Below the pieces are notes generated by a model, which saw only the letters and a list, made by a program, of their open reading frames with translations, ran no database searches and was not told the origin of the DNA. The position numbers and the translations under genes are program-made. 64,000 nucleotides of DNA. It comes from Nageia nagi. Its lineage: Eukaryota > Pinophyta. The stretch is taken from assembly GCA_050084985.1 (NCBI GenBank), contig JBITNC010000001.1, positions 181,536,001 through 181,600,000 of the forward strand. Reading direction: 5' to 3'. This document shows, piece by piece, positions 33,566-45,345 of this stretch; the first letter of the stretch is position 1, and each line of letters starts with the position of its first letter.

Positions 33566-35970
33566 TCAAAGAATCCTTATTCTCCAACTACTTTATTTTT
33601 ACCTTCATATCATATAACATCACTTTCTATTTTCAAATTAGTTAGGTTTAGTTTCCATAGGTTCCAATTTCTAAACCTAATCACTTTGATACTAGCTTAA
33701 TAACCTAATCGAGGTGCATTTAATGACCCACTTATGGTAGAGCCAAACTTTTTTTTAATGAGAAGCTTAATGTAATAAGTTATTTTTAGATTAAAAAATG
33801 GGTTGTGAATGTAATCTTGAAAATGTGTCTCAATACACATGAGCTAAGTAACATGTATATAAATATTTTGAAATGTGTACTTAAGTAAGCAGTTATATAA
33901 AGTTCAAAAACTATAAATATAACTATGTAATCAATAATACATACTCAAATAAATACTTATGTATGAGGAATGCTAACTATTTTATTTCTTAATCATCAAG
34001 CTCTTTATGTTACCTCTTATACAAAACCTTTAGGTTCTATAATTCCCTTTAGCATATTAATCCTACCCCTCCACTTTTCTCCATTTCCTTGGGATCTATA
34101 TCATTCCATGTTTTCCATAACATAAAATATGGAAGTTGATAGTATCTCTAAAAATTATAAATGAGCATATAGTCATAAGTGCTTGATCATGAGTACAATC
34201 ATAAGTACAAACATAAACATCATCATAAGCATAATCATAAAGACATACATCATTTATGCCATCTTAGAATATAGTTTTAATAACTATCCATACATCATAA
34301 ATATTATAATTAAAGAAAAGCATCAAGTTGTAACATCTTTCCTAGGTAGGGATCATGACAATATCATATTTTTATTATTAATAATAATTATTTATTCGTT
34401 AGAATCCCTATGGACTATGATCATTGGTGTACCTATAGCAATTGTACTTATATTTTACTTATGATCATTCATCATACTTGATTATGTAATGTTATTTATA
34501 TTTTATATAAGAATAATTCTAGAGACCTAGATCTAGCAAGATCATTATATGCATGGAAACTTCACCATATACTTGAGAAAAAGATGAACTAGAATCATGC
34601 ACAACATGTAATTTCAAGAAAGTATAGTTTAATAAATAAATTTATTGCATAACTAAGTTACAAGAGATTATTATGAATTATTTCAGGTATAATCTCTCCA
34701 AGTTTATCAATATAATCTTTAACATGTTCATTAGCCTTTACCAAATGGAATACAAATAAGAAAGAGTTATCTTCTCCTTTACATTGTAATTAACTTTTGT
34801 AAAAAGAAGTTTGTAAGTGTTTTAAAGTCAATAATCAAACTAAGTGGTTATTGGTAAAATCAATATAAGATAAATCCAATGAGACTTTTGAAAATAATCT
34901 ATCTTTCATGAAGTCACTTGAAGATAAGATGATGCAATCATTTTTAAATAAGTGAATATATGTCATAAAATTCTCTTTATCTTTGAATAATTAAAATATT
35001 AGAATAATAAGACTAAAGATAAGGTGTGATCTACCAAATTTTCTTGGGAAAACAAACTAATTGTAGAATAGGAAGAATCAACATGACTAATATTGAATTG
35101 TTGGGTAGTGTTTGGAATTATACTTTTTTTTTTTGTACCTTTTTTTTGTAATTGCTCAAAAACATGATCATTAAGTTATGTACAAGAAGGTTGTAAGGGA
35201 ATCTATTAGGGAGGATGTTGAAAACTAGGTTGAGAGAGGATCAATGTTTAGAAAAAATCATATCGCAGTTTCATATTATAAGTTTAAGGATATGGTAATA
35301 TTATCAATTGATTCTATAACTATGTTCTAAGTTCCAACCATTACTCAAATACTTATATCTAATTAGGTTTGATAGATGTTGAAATAAAATATACAAATGT
35401 TCAAATTGATACTATAGATAAAATCAATTAATTTATTTGTATATAATTATGCACCTAAAGTTTAAGATCTAAAGTATGCAAAATATATTTTTGAAAAAAT
35501 TAAATGAAAAAATAAGAAAAATAAGTCCACCTAAATGTTTTATGTCGCTTTAACCTAACTAATAAACTAAGATTTTTTCACATAAAAAAATACATATGAT
35601 AATCAATGATTCTCGCAATTAACCAAGAGAAACAAAAAATAAAATGAAGAATAATTCATTGTTTAGAAAATTGATAATTATGATAGTTAATTTACCAATT
35701 TACCGATTACACCCATGAAGCTACAAATCTATGTTAGTTATCAAGATTTGAAGCAAACTATATTGCTTTTGGATATGATTGTATTATGATTTTGAAGATC
35801 ATAGTACTATTTATAGCCTGGATTGATTCTAGCTCTCCTGCAATCTTTGGGACTTGTAATTTTATCTTCTAGCTCATGGAAGCAGGAGATGGGAGCACTT
35901 AATTCACTTTGAATAGACGAATCATTTACATTCTTGGAGTTTGTTCCTGATGGTCACTACTCCACCGCAC
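33566..35970. other. AT-rich stretch without recognisable gene
   Basis: I see nothing beyond a poly-T run near 35130. A plus-strand frame at 34183-34464 is made of Ile/Tyr-rich low-complexity sequence and is not supported. Confidence 0.45.
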
Positions 35971-35972
35971 TC

Positions 35973-36041
35973 GAACAGACAATACCATAATCAACATCTT
36001 TGCATTGAACAGACAATACCATAATCAACATCTTTTGCATT
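35973..36041. repeat. 34-bp tandem duplication upstream of WOX gene
   Basis: GAACAGACAATACCATAATC plus AACATCTTTGCATT occurs twice in a row, the second copy with one extra T. It ends about 430 bases before the WOX start codon. Confidence 0.9.
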
Positions 36042-36471
36042 GCAATCGCGGCGAATGACTAATGCTTTGTCTTTTAAAGCCTGCACACTGCACTGCACAC
36101 CCCTAAATAATACAAAAGTTACAAACACCAACAATGTCCGTACTTTTTATAGAAACCACTGACTAATCAATGAAGGATCACCAGCCACGATTCAGGAGTC
36201 AGGATCAGTTCCATCAGATGTTTTGACAACTCCCGTTAATTTCTCCCATACTGTCCTTTTGACATATTCTGCATCAACCTACCATGACAATAATGGATTG
36301 CACGTTTCTAGATTGCAGAAAAAAGTTTATACGGTCTGATTGTGAACAGTGAACACTCTTGACTTCTGTCGCATCTGCCATCAACCCATCTTTATATTAT
36401 TGGAACTGCAACAAAAGCTGTTCGTAAATCTTTCCATTTTTAGCCAGAGGATTTTAGTAATTGGAGATGAG

Positions 36472-37296
36472 ATGAGCGGAGAGCGAGAGTCCCGACGATG
36501 GAATCCAACAGCAGAACAGCTGCGAATCTTAGATAGCATTTACATTGGAGGAAACCATCGGCCCACCACTGTTCAGATCCATCATATCACCCATGAACTC
36601 AGACGCCACGGAAATGTAGAGGGAATCAATGTATTCTATTGGTTCAAAAATCGTAAAGCCCGTGAACGACGAAAGATGCGCACCATTTTTCAACCTACTC
36701 AACACCCTCCCTCCCCTGGTATGATACACTTGGACCTTCCATCTTTTTTTCATCTTTGTTAACGTTTAGAATAGAAGTTTATGGTTGAATAATTGAAATA
36801 GTTAGAAGGGAAGTGTTTCTTCATTGTCATGGTGACAAAATATGGTTTAAACACATTGTCATGTAGATATTGCTGACAAAATTTGTGAATGATCGTCATA
36901 AAGTTTGTTAATCATTTAGTTTTGTCAAAGAAAATGCATGAAAAAGGAGGAAAAGAAGTAGTAGTAAATATATCTTTATTTGGAGTGTGTTGATCAGGAC
37001 TTGTATTGAGATGGAGCGGTCTCCACGACTTGAACACTGATCATGATGAGGTGAAGTTGCGAGTATTTAAACTATATTTGTTTTGTGAGATTTCAGTTTA
37101 CAAAGTCATTAATAGCTGTACTGATTGGTATTGGTGTTGCTGTGATTAGAAAATGGCGGTGGCAATGGAAAAGCCTTCACAGCGCTTGGACTCAACTGGC
37201 CAAGTTTATGATTTGGTTGCGGGGTCGAGTGGTGGTGTGAGGAGCGAAGCTGAACCTATGAAAACTCTAGAGTTGTTTCCTGTTTACCGTGAATGA
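36472..37296 (+). CDS. WUS-clade WOX homeobox gene, two exons
   Basis: WOX proteins are nuclear transcription factors of stem-cell niches and organ initiation. Exon 1 (36472-36718) begins at the first in-frame ATG (MSGERESRRWNPTAEQLRIL) and encodes the homeodomain from RWNPT to KARERRKMR, with the larger WOX loop. Helix 3 reads NVFYWFKNRKARERRK: W48, F49, N51 and R53 are kept, but position 50 is Lys instead of the usual Gln. A donor follows (CCTG|GTATGA). About 430 bases later an open frame ends with TLELFPVY (37264-37287), a WUS box, and TGA 37294-37296. The product would be about 115-130 residues, short for the family. The splice phase is unresolved (see findings). Base composition is much less AT-rich than around it. 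Which WOX subgroup it belongs to I cannot say. Confidence 0.8.
36719..37149 (+). other. Putative WOX intron
   Basis: Starts GTATGA. Plausible ends are ATTTCAG (37096), GTGATTAG (37149), TTCACAG (37182) and CCAAG (37204). Exon 1 ends one base into a codon. Only 37096 and 37204 keep that phase, and 37096 meets a TAG at 37147, so the best-looking acceptors do not connect cleanly to the WUS-box frame. Confidence 0.5.
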
Positions 37297-37299
37297 ATG

Positions 37300-38090
37300 C
37301 ACGACTTCATGTAATTTAACGCCTCCTGAATTTTGAGAAGTGAAGTGATGACAAGTTTCTGTTTGTACGCATTCTGATTCCAAGAGTGTCTTGCTTGATT
37401 TCATAACAGTGGTTATGTCCTCGTAACTTGTGTTTTAGATGGAACTGATGTATACGACCAGGCTTGAAATTTGACGTCTGCCCCTGCCGTCAGTAAATTT
37501 TCTCTGACGGTTTCAATATTTAATGCCCATTAAATTTTTTATGCCCTTCCAAATACATTAATAATACAATAAAATTATATTTTTTTCTGAATTAAATTTA
37601 AATATTTTTTAAAAAATATATATAAATATTAATATTATAGATAAATATTTTAAAAAATCAATGAATTTTTAATTTTTAATTTTTAATTTTATATATATAT
37701 ATTTGATGGTAATAAAAAATATATACCTATTTTGTGTGACAAGTAGAAAAAAAAATGCTGTAAAAAATGTTTAAAAAGCTTAAAAATGTTCAATACTGGC
37801 ATCAAATTTCAACCTCGTGTCAGTCATCCATGGCTCTCAATTGGAAAGCAAAATGGCTAGCCGACTAGAAAAACATGACCACATAGATTGTGAGTATATC
37901 AAAATCTAGTTACACCTTATATAAATCATGTTTGTATATTATTATAACTTTAGTGCATATATTAAATTTTGAAGATAATTCTTATTTTAAGTAGATAAGT
38001 TATTTTAGAATTTGGGACGATATGTTGATAAATGAAATATTGGTATAATATTAAAAAGAGCAATCTATGGTATGATTGTAGGGAGTACAT
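37300..38090. other. 3' flank of WOX gene, then AT-rich DNA
   Basis: The first 200 bases keep moderate GC and could be 3' UTR. AATAAA-like signals are near 37565. From 37550 on the sequence is very AT-rich, with ATAT runs (37689-37705). No gene is seen. Confidence 0.5.
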
Positions 38091-38094
38091 TGTA

Positions 38095-38170
38095 TCACTC
38101 TTGGTGGGATTTGAACATAAGACACTCTATGAAATAGGGTCACAACATGACCAACTCAACCAAGATATTA
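38095..38170 (-). repeat. tRNA-like / SINE-head sequence
   Basis: On the minus strand TGGTTGAGTTGG matches the pol III A box (38151-38162) and GTTCAAATCC the B box (38107-38116), about 35 bases apart as in tRNA-derived SINEs. The rest does not fold as a full tRNA. No 3' tail or target duplication could be fixed by eye. Confidence 0.55.
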
Positions 38171-39104
38171 GAATACAAGTCAGGCAATCTACATTTTAAT
38201 CTTTAAAATATCATTTTCATATTTTGGAGATTTAGAATTTTTTTTTGTCCTTTTTACATACACATAAGATTTATGGATATAAGCACAAGATTTGTTCATG
38301 TACGCACAAGTTTTATTGATATAAAGGTAAATTATATTAACGTCCACTGGAGACTAACTGATCTATGGGATGGACAGCTTGTAGTATGCTATTACATAGC
38401 ATGTATGTCTCATACTGGGAATGGAACATGGGACATAGGTTGCAGCAAGGTCAATAATTTCTAATGATATATATGTATATGATTTCTAATGATGCAGAGT
38501 GGAGTAAGAAAACATGAGTGGTGGGCGGGTAGTAGGATTTTTGATATATGCACAATTTATGTGATAACATTTTGGTCAACAAATAACCTTCTCCATTAAA
38601 AAGTAGCCTAATTAACATAGGAGAAGGCTATCTGATGACCAAAAGTTCTTCATCTTCCCACCATTCATTTTTTTTGATAAAAATATAGAAAAAAATCCTC
38701 AAAATTCAAAAATGATATTTCAATCGAACATTTGTTGCTTGACTCAGATTCTAACATTTTAACCATTACAACAACATTTTGCTTATCAACAAATGCACCT
38801 AATTTTTAAAATAACATTTCATTGATATGTGCATATATCAAATAAAAATTATGCACATATCAAATAAAGCTTGTGCATATATCAATAGGTTGAGTAGAGC
38901 AAAGAAAATGAGTACTGGGCGGGTGGTGGGATTTTGATGTACACACAAGTTAAATTTTCATGTTTGGTTATTGAATATCCATTTCCATTTACGTAAGATG
39001 TTATCTAGCTAGGGGACTAATCCTTCCCCCTACACTAAACACTTCACTATAACATTTTGACACATCCATCAGGAAATTTGTTGGGTTCACTCCATTTTAG
39101 GTGA
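38171..39104. other. AT-rich stretch with duplicated phrases
   Basis: The phrase GTGGGCGGGTAGTAGGATTT (38521) recurs as CTGGGCGGGTGGTGGGATTT (38917), each followed by TGATATATGCACA/TGATGTACACACA. This is a loose duplication about 396 bases apart. No gene. Confidence 0.5.
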
Positions 39105-39109
39105 GCATC

Positions 39110-39700
39110 AAAGTATATTCGTAAAGTTATTTGGTCATATTAGCTTCATAAATATGCAAACATAAATTTTTAAAAAAATCTCATTTGCATATTCATAAAG
39201 CTAATATAACATATTAGCTTCATGAATATGCAAAAATGAAAAAACTTGATGCATGATTCACGAAACTATTTAAGAATATTTGCAAAGCTATTCGATCATA
39301 TTAGCTTTGTGAAAATACAAATATAAATGGAAAAAAAAAAATTGATTACATTTTCACAAAGCTAATATGAGCGATTAACTTCATGAATATGCAAACTTGA
39401 AAAAACCTAGCACATATTCACAAACTTATTCAGGAAGATGTGTGAAGCTATTTAGTCATATTAGCTTTGTAGGTATGCAAACATAAATTTCAAAAATAAT
39501 TTGATTGCATATTTGCGATGATAATATATCATATTAGCTTTGCGAATATAAAAATATAAAAAACTTTTGCATATATTTGCAAAGCTAATAGAATATATTA
39601 TCTTTGAGAATATGCATATATAAATTTAAAAAAAAAAAAACTTAGCTATATATTTACGAAGCTACTATGTAATATTAGCTTCTCAAATTTGTGAAGTAAT
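39110..39700. repeat. Satellite-like array with alternating inverted units
   Basis: Seven or eight direct copies of ATATTAGCTTTGTGAATATG (about 39140, 39210, 39297, 39377, 39458, 39532, 39597, 39672) alternate with about five inverted copies, GCATATTCACAAAGCTAATA (about 39183, 39345, 39502, 39570, 39642). The higher unit is about 160 bases. Each contains a palindrome of about 25-base arms. Confidence 0.85.
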
Positions 39701-39886
39701 TTTTTATAAATAGAACCATGCATCTTGATGCACCAACATACATGATATTGAGGATGTGGCATTAATACATCTCATTTTGAAATAACCTGTTGCCTAGAAC
39801 CCTAGTTCATTTCACTCTAGATTGAAAGGAAAAACCTTTAAATAGGGAGAACAATCATGTATCTATACCAAATTTATTTTATTCCT

Positions 39887-42510
39887 TTAATTAAGTAGTT
39901 TAAACTTTGTTTGTTTTGTATATGCATGATATACAATCCATGAAATTGTATTTACACCATGCATATTATTAAATAATGTTAGGGCCTTTTGTATTCTTCT
40001 ATATTTTACATGCGTATCTACTAGGGAAATCACAATAATAAAATTTGATAAAAACCCACCTTCAACTACTCTTTGATAGATGTCCATACCTTCTTCTATA
40101 TCTCCCATGTCAAATAATTTATGAGTATTTTATATTATTTCGATATTTTGCATACATGCCTACCAAGGCACTAACACCAACAACATTCGATGAAAATCCA
40201 CTTTCAACTACTCTTTGATAAATGTCCATTCCTTCTTATAGAGCTCCATAATTGTGTAATAAGAGTCACTCTTATCCTTAAATTAATTGCAATGCTCATC
40301 CACTTGACTTGCATGGTTGCATGTAGGTATAACACACGCAAAGGTTATATTGTTAGGGTTGGTTCCCACATGATGAAATCACACTTACCAATTTACATGA
40401 GAGGAGGAACTTGAGGAAGAGTTCAAGGTATACCTCATGTGTTTTTACATATTTTGCATATGTATATATTAATAAATTCACAATGATAACATTCAGTGAA
40501 AAACCATTTTAAATTACTCTTTGATTGATGTTCATAACCTCTTCTAGAGTTCCCATGGTAGCACATGCTAGAATAATATTAATGAAGGTTACAAAGTTGG
40601 TTTTAGGGATGATAATTGCATATTTTTAAAATTCTATAGGTCCCTTTAAAAAAATAGATTATGTGCATATCTTATGATCCTTATTATCCATCAAATTTGG
40701 ATGTCCATATCTTTTTCTAGACCTCCTATGGTGGAATGTAATATAATATCAATAATTAATAATGTTATCTATTTTTATTAATATTTGTTAAAAATACTTT
40801 TTGAAAAAATGAAATGAAATATGTTTCCTTTTTAATAGCTAAATATGAAAGCATGCACCATGTCATTATGCAAGAATATTTAAATATTTCATTACTTTGC
40901 ATCACTGATAATCTCCAAAAGGTAACCAACATATGTGTTGTATTTGCAATATACCCCACCTCCTACATCTCCCTCATTAATTCCTCCAATTTTCTATAGA
41001 TCTTATATGTTTGTGGGTGTGATCTATGTCCTACAAAAAATGCATGAATACTTTTATCAACATCAATCCAACTATATCCAAGTGTTTTTTTAATTCCTCT
41101 ATCTTTCATAAATATCCTTATAATTTGAATATCATTGTAGCTACCCACTTCAACATATATTTGGAAAAAGAACATATTATAGACCATATTTAGGCTCCAA
41201 GAAAAAAAGGATTATTTCCACATGTTCTTTATAACTTCATGAATATGTGATTTATAGTTAGTTCCAATATGCTTCATTAGATCAAAGAGTTCAAGGGCAT
41301 TCTTGTTGTAACCACAAATTACATGTTCACCAATCATTACATTCCATGTACCTACATGTCTGTATCATGTATTTTGTTAGATAATTCCAATCATTTCATT
41401 CTACAAAATTATATTTTGTATCATGCATCTTGTTAAATGATTCACCTTGTGTATTCTTGCACATTTTTTATATAAGTATATTAGATCATTCACAACGACA
41501 CCATCTTATGAAATTCCATTATAAACTTCTCTTTCATGGATTTCCATACCCTCTTCTTTCTCTCCCATGGTGGGAGAAGTTGGAAAAATGCTTGGAAAGG
41601 TTACAAATTGAATTATGGCATGATAATTACATCCTATTAAAATACTATATAGTATTTTAAAAAATAAACTTTATGCATATATTGTGCACCTAGGATCATT
41701 TTCTCTATGAAACTATGTTTTCATTATACATCTTTTGAACAATTCCTAGGCCTTATGTATTCTTATATAATTTGCATACATGTATATCATGGCATTCACA
41801 ATCATCACATTTAATGAATATACATAGTTTTAATCCATGTCTCTTATTCCATATTTTGTATACATATCTTAGGGTTTTTCATTGAGGATATCCATTTGGA
41901 AGATAACATTTTGGATGGGATAAATTTCTAGATCTATCCAACTCATGCAAAGAAACATATCAGGTTACAAATGTAAAAGTATGAAGGAGGTGAAAAGGTA
42001 AGAGATGATGCAAAGGCAAGACATGAAGTATGTAACAAAATGTATTACTTCACTAAATTAGAAAATTGATAAATATTTCCATGATGCATCATGTATCTAG
42101 TCAAACCATGCTTATGCTTCATGTCTTCTTACACATTTTGCATACTTGTATTATGCATGCAAGCAAAATACATAAAAAGGTTATGTTGTTGTAGTTGGAT
42201 CCCAACTGCTCTATTATATCAAGGGATTTAAGGACATATCCCCAAATAATTTTAGTTGACGATATTTTATTTGCATCATGCATCAAATAATTCTTTAACC
42301 TCATGTGTTGTTCCACATTTTGCATAGTTGTATTCTACATCTAATATGAACACATACAAAGGTTATATTATTATAGTTGGTTCCTATATGCTTCATTATA
42401 TATATCTCTTAATCATTTTAGTTCATTAAATCATATTTGCATCATGCATCTTATCAAACAATTATTGGACCTCATGTTTTCTTCCACATCTTGCATACTT
42501 ATTTTCTAGA
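39887..42510 (-). pseudogene. PPR (PLS/E type) pseudogene debris
   Basis: PPR proteins bind organellar RNA for editing or processing. Here many minus-strand pieces show the repeat but no whole gene. 39887-40108 reads GMDIYQRVVEGGFLSNFIIV…ALTLFNNMHGVNTISWIVYH, and 41260-41350 reads TWNVMIGEHVICGYNKNALE. 40963-41187 carries the E-type stretch GYSWIDVDKSIHAFFVGHRS, and 42119-42325 another repeat ending FLCILLACI. The EGMDIYQRVVE unit recurs at about 40070, 40210, 40515 and 41525. The pieces are therefore partly amplified copies of the same repeat, in a different order from an intact gene. Many stops. Confidence 0.75.
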
Positions 42511-43380
42511 GCACTTTGGGTGAAGAGGTAACTTATGATCTCTTAAAAGGTTTACAATCTTTTACTTGAAGATATGCTAGATTGTTGATAGATGATATAT
42601 TTTATCAATACATAAGTGAAAGAAAACCTTCACTTTCTACTATATATGGTCTATCTCATGGTTGTGGTATTCAAATTACAATGGTTGATATTTTTGCAAT
42701 GCTTGTTGATCATACAAATTTACTATATGATAAATATATTCAAGTTTGATCTTATTTATTTATTATAGGATGAATAATAATTTAAATAACATTGTGTTGA
42801 TGAATATTGGCATGTTCATAAGGTTGTGGTAAGGTTATACTTCTATTACACCATTGGTGTTTGTGGTCATCTTAGGGGGGAAGGTTTTAGGAGAACTTAA
42901 TTAAATCACCAAAAGAAGAAAGATTGTCATGACATTCACTTATCGTATATTTTAGAACTAACAAATGATAAACCATACAAAATTTATCCAAGAGAGAAAT
43001 ATTTAAAGTAAAGAGAGGACATACAAAAAGTGGTTACAAATTTTTCTAATTCTTATTGAAATATATTGGTAAACCAAGAGATGAGAAAAGAGAAAGTGAT
43101 GAAGTTTGTAGATTTTTTAGAGGAAGCAAAGGAACATATTAGGTTAAAAATGAAAATATATGAAAGTAAAAAAAAGAAAGAAAAATAAATAAAGAAATAA
43201 AAGAGTAAAATAGCCAAAAAGATGGAACATCTTGTAGAAGAGGGAACATTTTTGCTTAACTAAACCCTTAAATATTTTCATAGTTTCAAAATTATACTAA
43301 CTAACCTCTTGGAATGCTTTCATAATAAGAGACAAGACATGAAGGGTTATTTAAAAATTGGATCAATAAAGAATGAATAA
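42511..43380. other. Coding-like but unrecognised AT-rich stretch
   Basis: A plus-strand piece near 42600-42750 reads KPSLSTIYGLSHGCGIQITM in one frame, without a recognisable family. 43150-43210 is A-rich low complexity. No gene call. Confidence 0.35.
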
Positions 43381-43389
43381 CTACCTTTC

Positions 43390-43953
43390 ATGGACTAGAC
43401 CTAGCCAAATACCAAATGCTCTAACCCCATGTCCATCTCATGTCTTCTACATCCTTTTTTAGATGTAACTTCATTGGTAGTGGAGTACATTGTTGTATCG
43501 ATGATGAATCATATTATTGTGAGAAGACTAAATGATGAAAACTATTACTACTACTATTGGTGGAGTAGACCATGAAGGAATGGATTCTTGGATTAGAGAT
43601 TTGATTAGAGATCCTCATGTGGAGAGTCTAGATGTTCCTTTTTATATTTGGTATAATCATTTTTCATGTTAGAAGCATGTTGTGAATAGAAGTGTGGTGT
43701 AGTTTTTGTTTTCATGGAATTGGTAGCATATGAAGTGTGATTCAAATTCCACATATACTTGATTTTATTAATTATTCTATAGTGGATAGTGAATAGGTTA
43801 TTGTTGAGGTTAGATTACTTGGTGTGAATGTGGGAGTCATATCAAGTTATGAACATGCTAAGTATGGAAGACTTAGCAATGTGTAATCTTGAAAAAATAA
43901 TGTATATTCTTAAAAGACCTATAAGGTGTTATGATTTTTCTAATTTCTTAAGA
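43390..43953 (+). repeat. Segmental duplication copy 1, left part
   Basis: Matches 46130-46700 in the same order, for example CTAACCCCATRTCCAT, then TTACTACTACTATTGGTGGA, then GTGGATAGTGAATAGGTTAT. One frame reads GVDHEGMDSWIRDLIRDPHV, so it may derive from a gene, but I do not recognise it. It is split from its right part by the element at 43954-45046. Confidence 0.8.
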
Positions 43954-45046
43954 AGGTATGTATAAGAAGTTGGGTCCACTAAAGGTGGACATTTCATACT
44001 TAGAAAAAATAACCTAAAATAAAATTTCGGTATGTAGAATGAAATTCTAGTCTTTAAAAAATAAAATTTCATTTTTGGTTAGGTCCTTGAACTAAATTTT
44101 CATTTTTAAAGATAAAAATTTTGTTTCATAACAAAATTTTATTATTTTTAATGTTAAAAAAGAACATAATTTCATTTTAAAATAAAATTTTATTCCTATT
44201 TAACATTAAAAAATAAATAAATTTCATTATGAATTGAATTTTTGCTATTTGAATTTAGGTTCAGATTAAGCCTTATGAGAGGCTTTATGGGCCAAGTCTT
44301 AGCCTTGGACTTGCAACTTCTTGTTCATGGCAATTTGGGAGTGATAAATCATGACTTCTGATGGATGTTTGATTAAGTTTTCTCTTGCATTTTCATAAAA
44401 TTAAAACCCATTTTAGATCAAAGAGTGCAGATTACAATTTTTTTTGATAATTTGATTATATTTTCTATTTATAAATTAATTTTCAATAAAAGTGTTCCTT
44501 AAACATAAAAAATTAGGTTCTATTACTTTTTTAATATTTTTTTTTGGAATTATGAAAAAACAAAATTATATGTGCATAATCTATAGATAATTCTCAATTA
44601 AATATAAAACAAATTTCAAAAAAGGATAAGTTTATGGAAAATTATGCATGTCATAGTTTGGTACATTTTGAAATAAAAATTAGGTCCAATAAAGAATTAA
44701 TAAAAAAATATTCATGAACAAATCATGAAAAAATATCCTACACAATCTTCAATTTGTTAGGTATCTTTTTCCAAAAGGATTTAAAAAATATTATATTTTA
44801 GGTCAAAATATGCTTGTTGTAGAAGAGAATGGTATGGTCATAAAATAGTACATTTTTAACAATGGATTTTATAATTTCCTACCATAAAACTACAATCCAA
44901 GCACTACATTCCACCCTAGTGACCTTTTTCAAGATTCTCTCTTTAAGGGATTCAAAAGTTGAGATCAATTATGACCAAAATTGAAAATCAAGAAAAACAA
45001 GTCCACTTTTTGGCCATTTTGTGGACCCATCTTCTTGCACTTACCC
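43954..45046. mobile_element. TIR element inserted in segmental duplication
   Basis: The left end AGGTATGTATAAGAAGTTGG…GTCCAC…GTGGAC and the right end, read on the other strand, GGGTAAGTGCAAGAAGATGG…GTCCAC…GTGGAC are inverted repeats of about 40 bases (the left one lacks about 10). The paralogous copy at about 46700 lacks this 1.1 kb and is continuous, so it shows the empty site. A possible 3-base AAG duplication flanks it. The inside has no transposase, so it is non-autonomous. A diverged relative is at 31080-31955. Confidence 0.7.
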
Positions 45047-45345
45047 AAGCATGAATTAGGAATGTTATGGTGAAGGCTTGGGAGGAATGGTAGATCTATG
45101 CAAACCTTATTGAACGATTTAATATAGTTTTAGAAATAAACTTAGCTAGATGAGAAAATTTAAGACTTATTCTAGATGTTGTAGTAATTTTGAGGAAATT
45201 AAAACTCAAAACTTATTATTATCTTATTTCCCTATTTCCTATTAGTAAACATGAATATTGTAACCTATTGAGACTTATTTTAGAAGTGAAGAATGGAGAG
45301 GAAGTGGAAGAGACCCAAGAGCTAATATATAAGAGACAAAGTTAG
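45047..45345 (+). repeat. Segmental duplication copy 1, right part
   Basis: Matches 46700-46985: GTGAAGGCTTGGGAGGAATG, then ACTTATTATTATCTTATTTC, then GAAGTGAAGAATGGAGAGGA. In one frame it reads LILEVKNGEEVEETQELI, against VILEVNNGEEVEKFKELI in the other copy, suggesting former coding sequence. Confidence 0.8.

Noticed and set aside
34183-34464. 93-residue Ile-rich plus-strand frame that looks like a membrane protein
   Set aside because: Repetitive ATC/ATA codons in AT-rich DNA, without a start context or homologue that I know.
36529-36753. Minus-strand frame of 74 residues
   Set aside because: It is the shadow of the WOX homeobox exon on the other strand.
38355-38445. A second tRNA-like sequence
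   Set aside because: B-box-like and A-box-like words are present, but in the wrong order for a pol III promoter.
42119-42325. A separate small protein gene
   Set aside because: The residues match a PPR repeat, and the frame is one of many pieces of the PPR debris.
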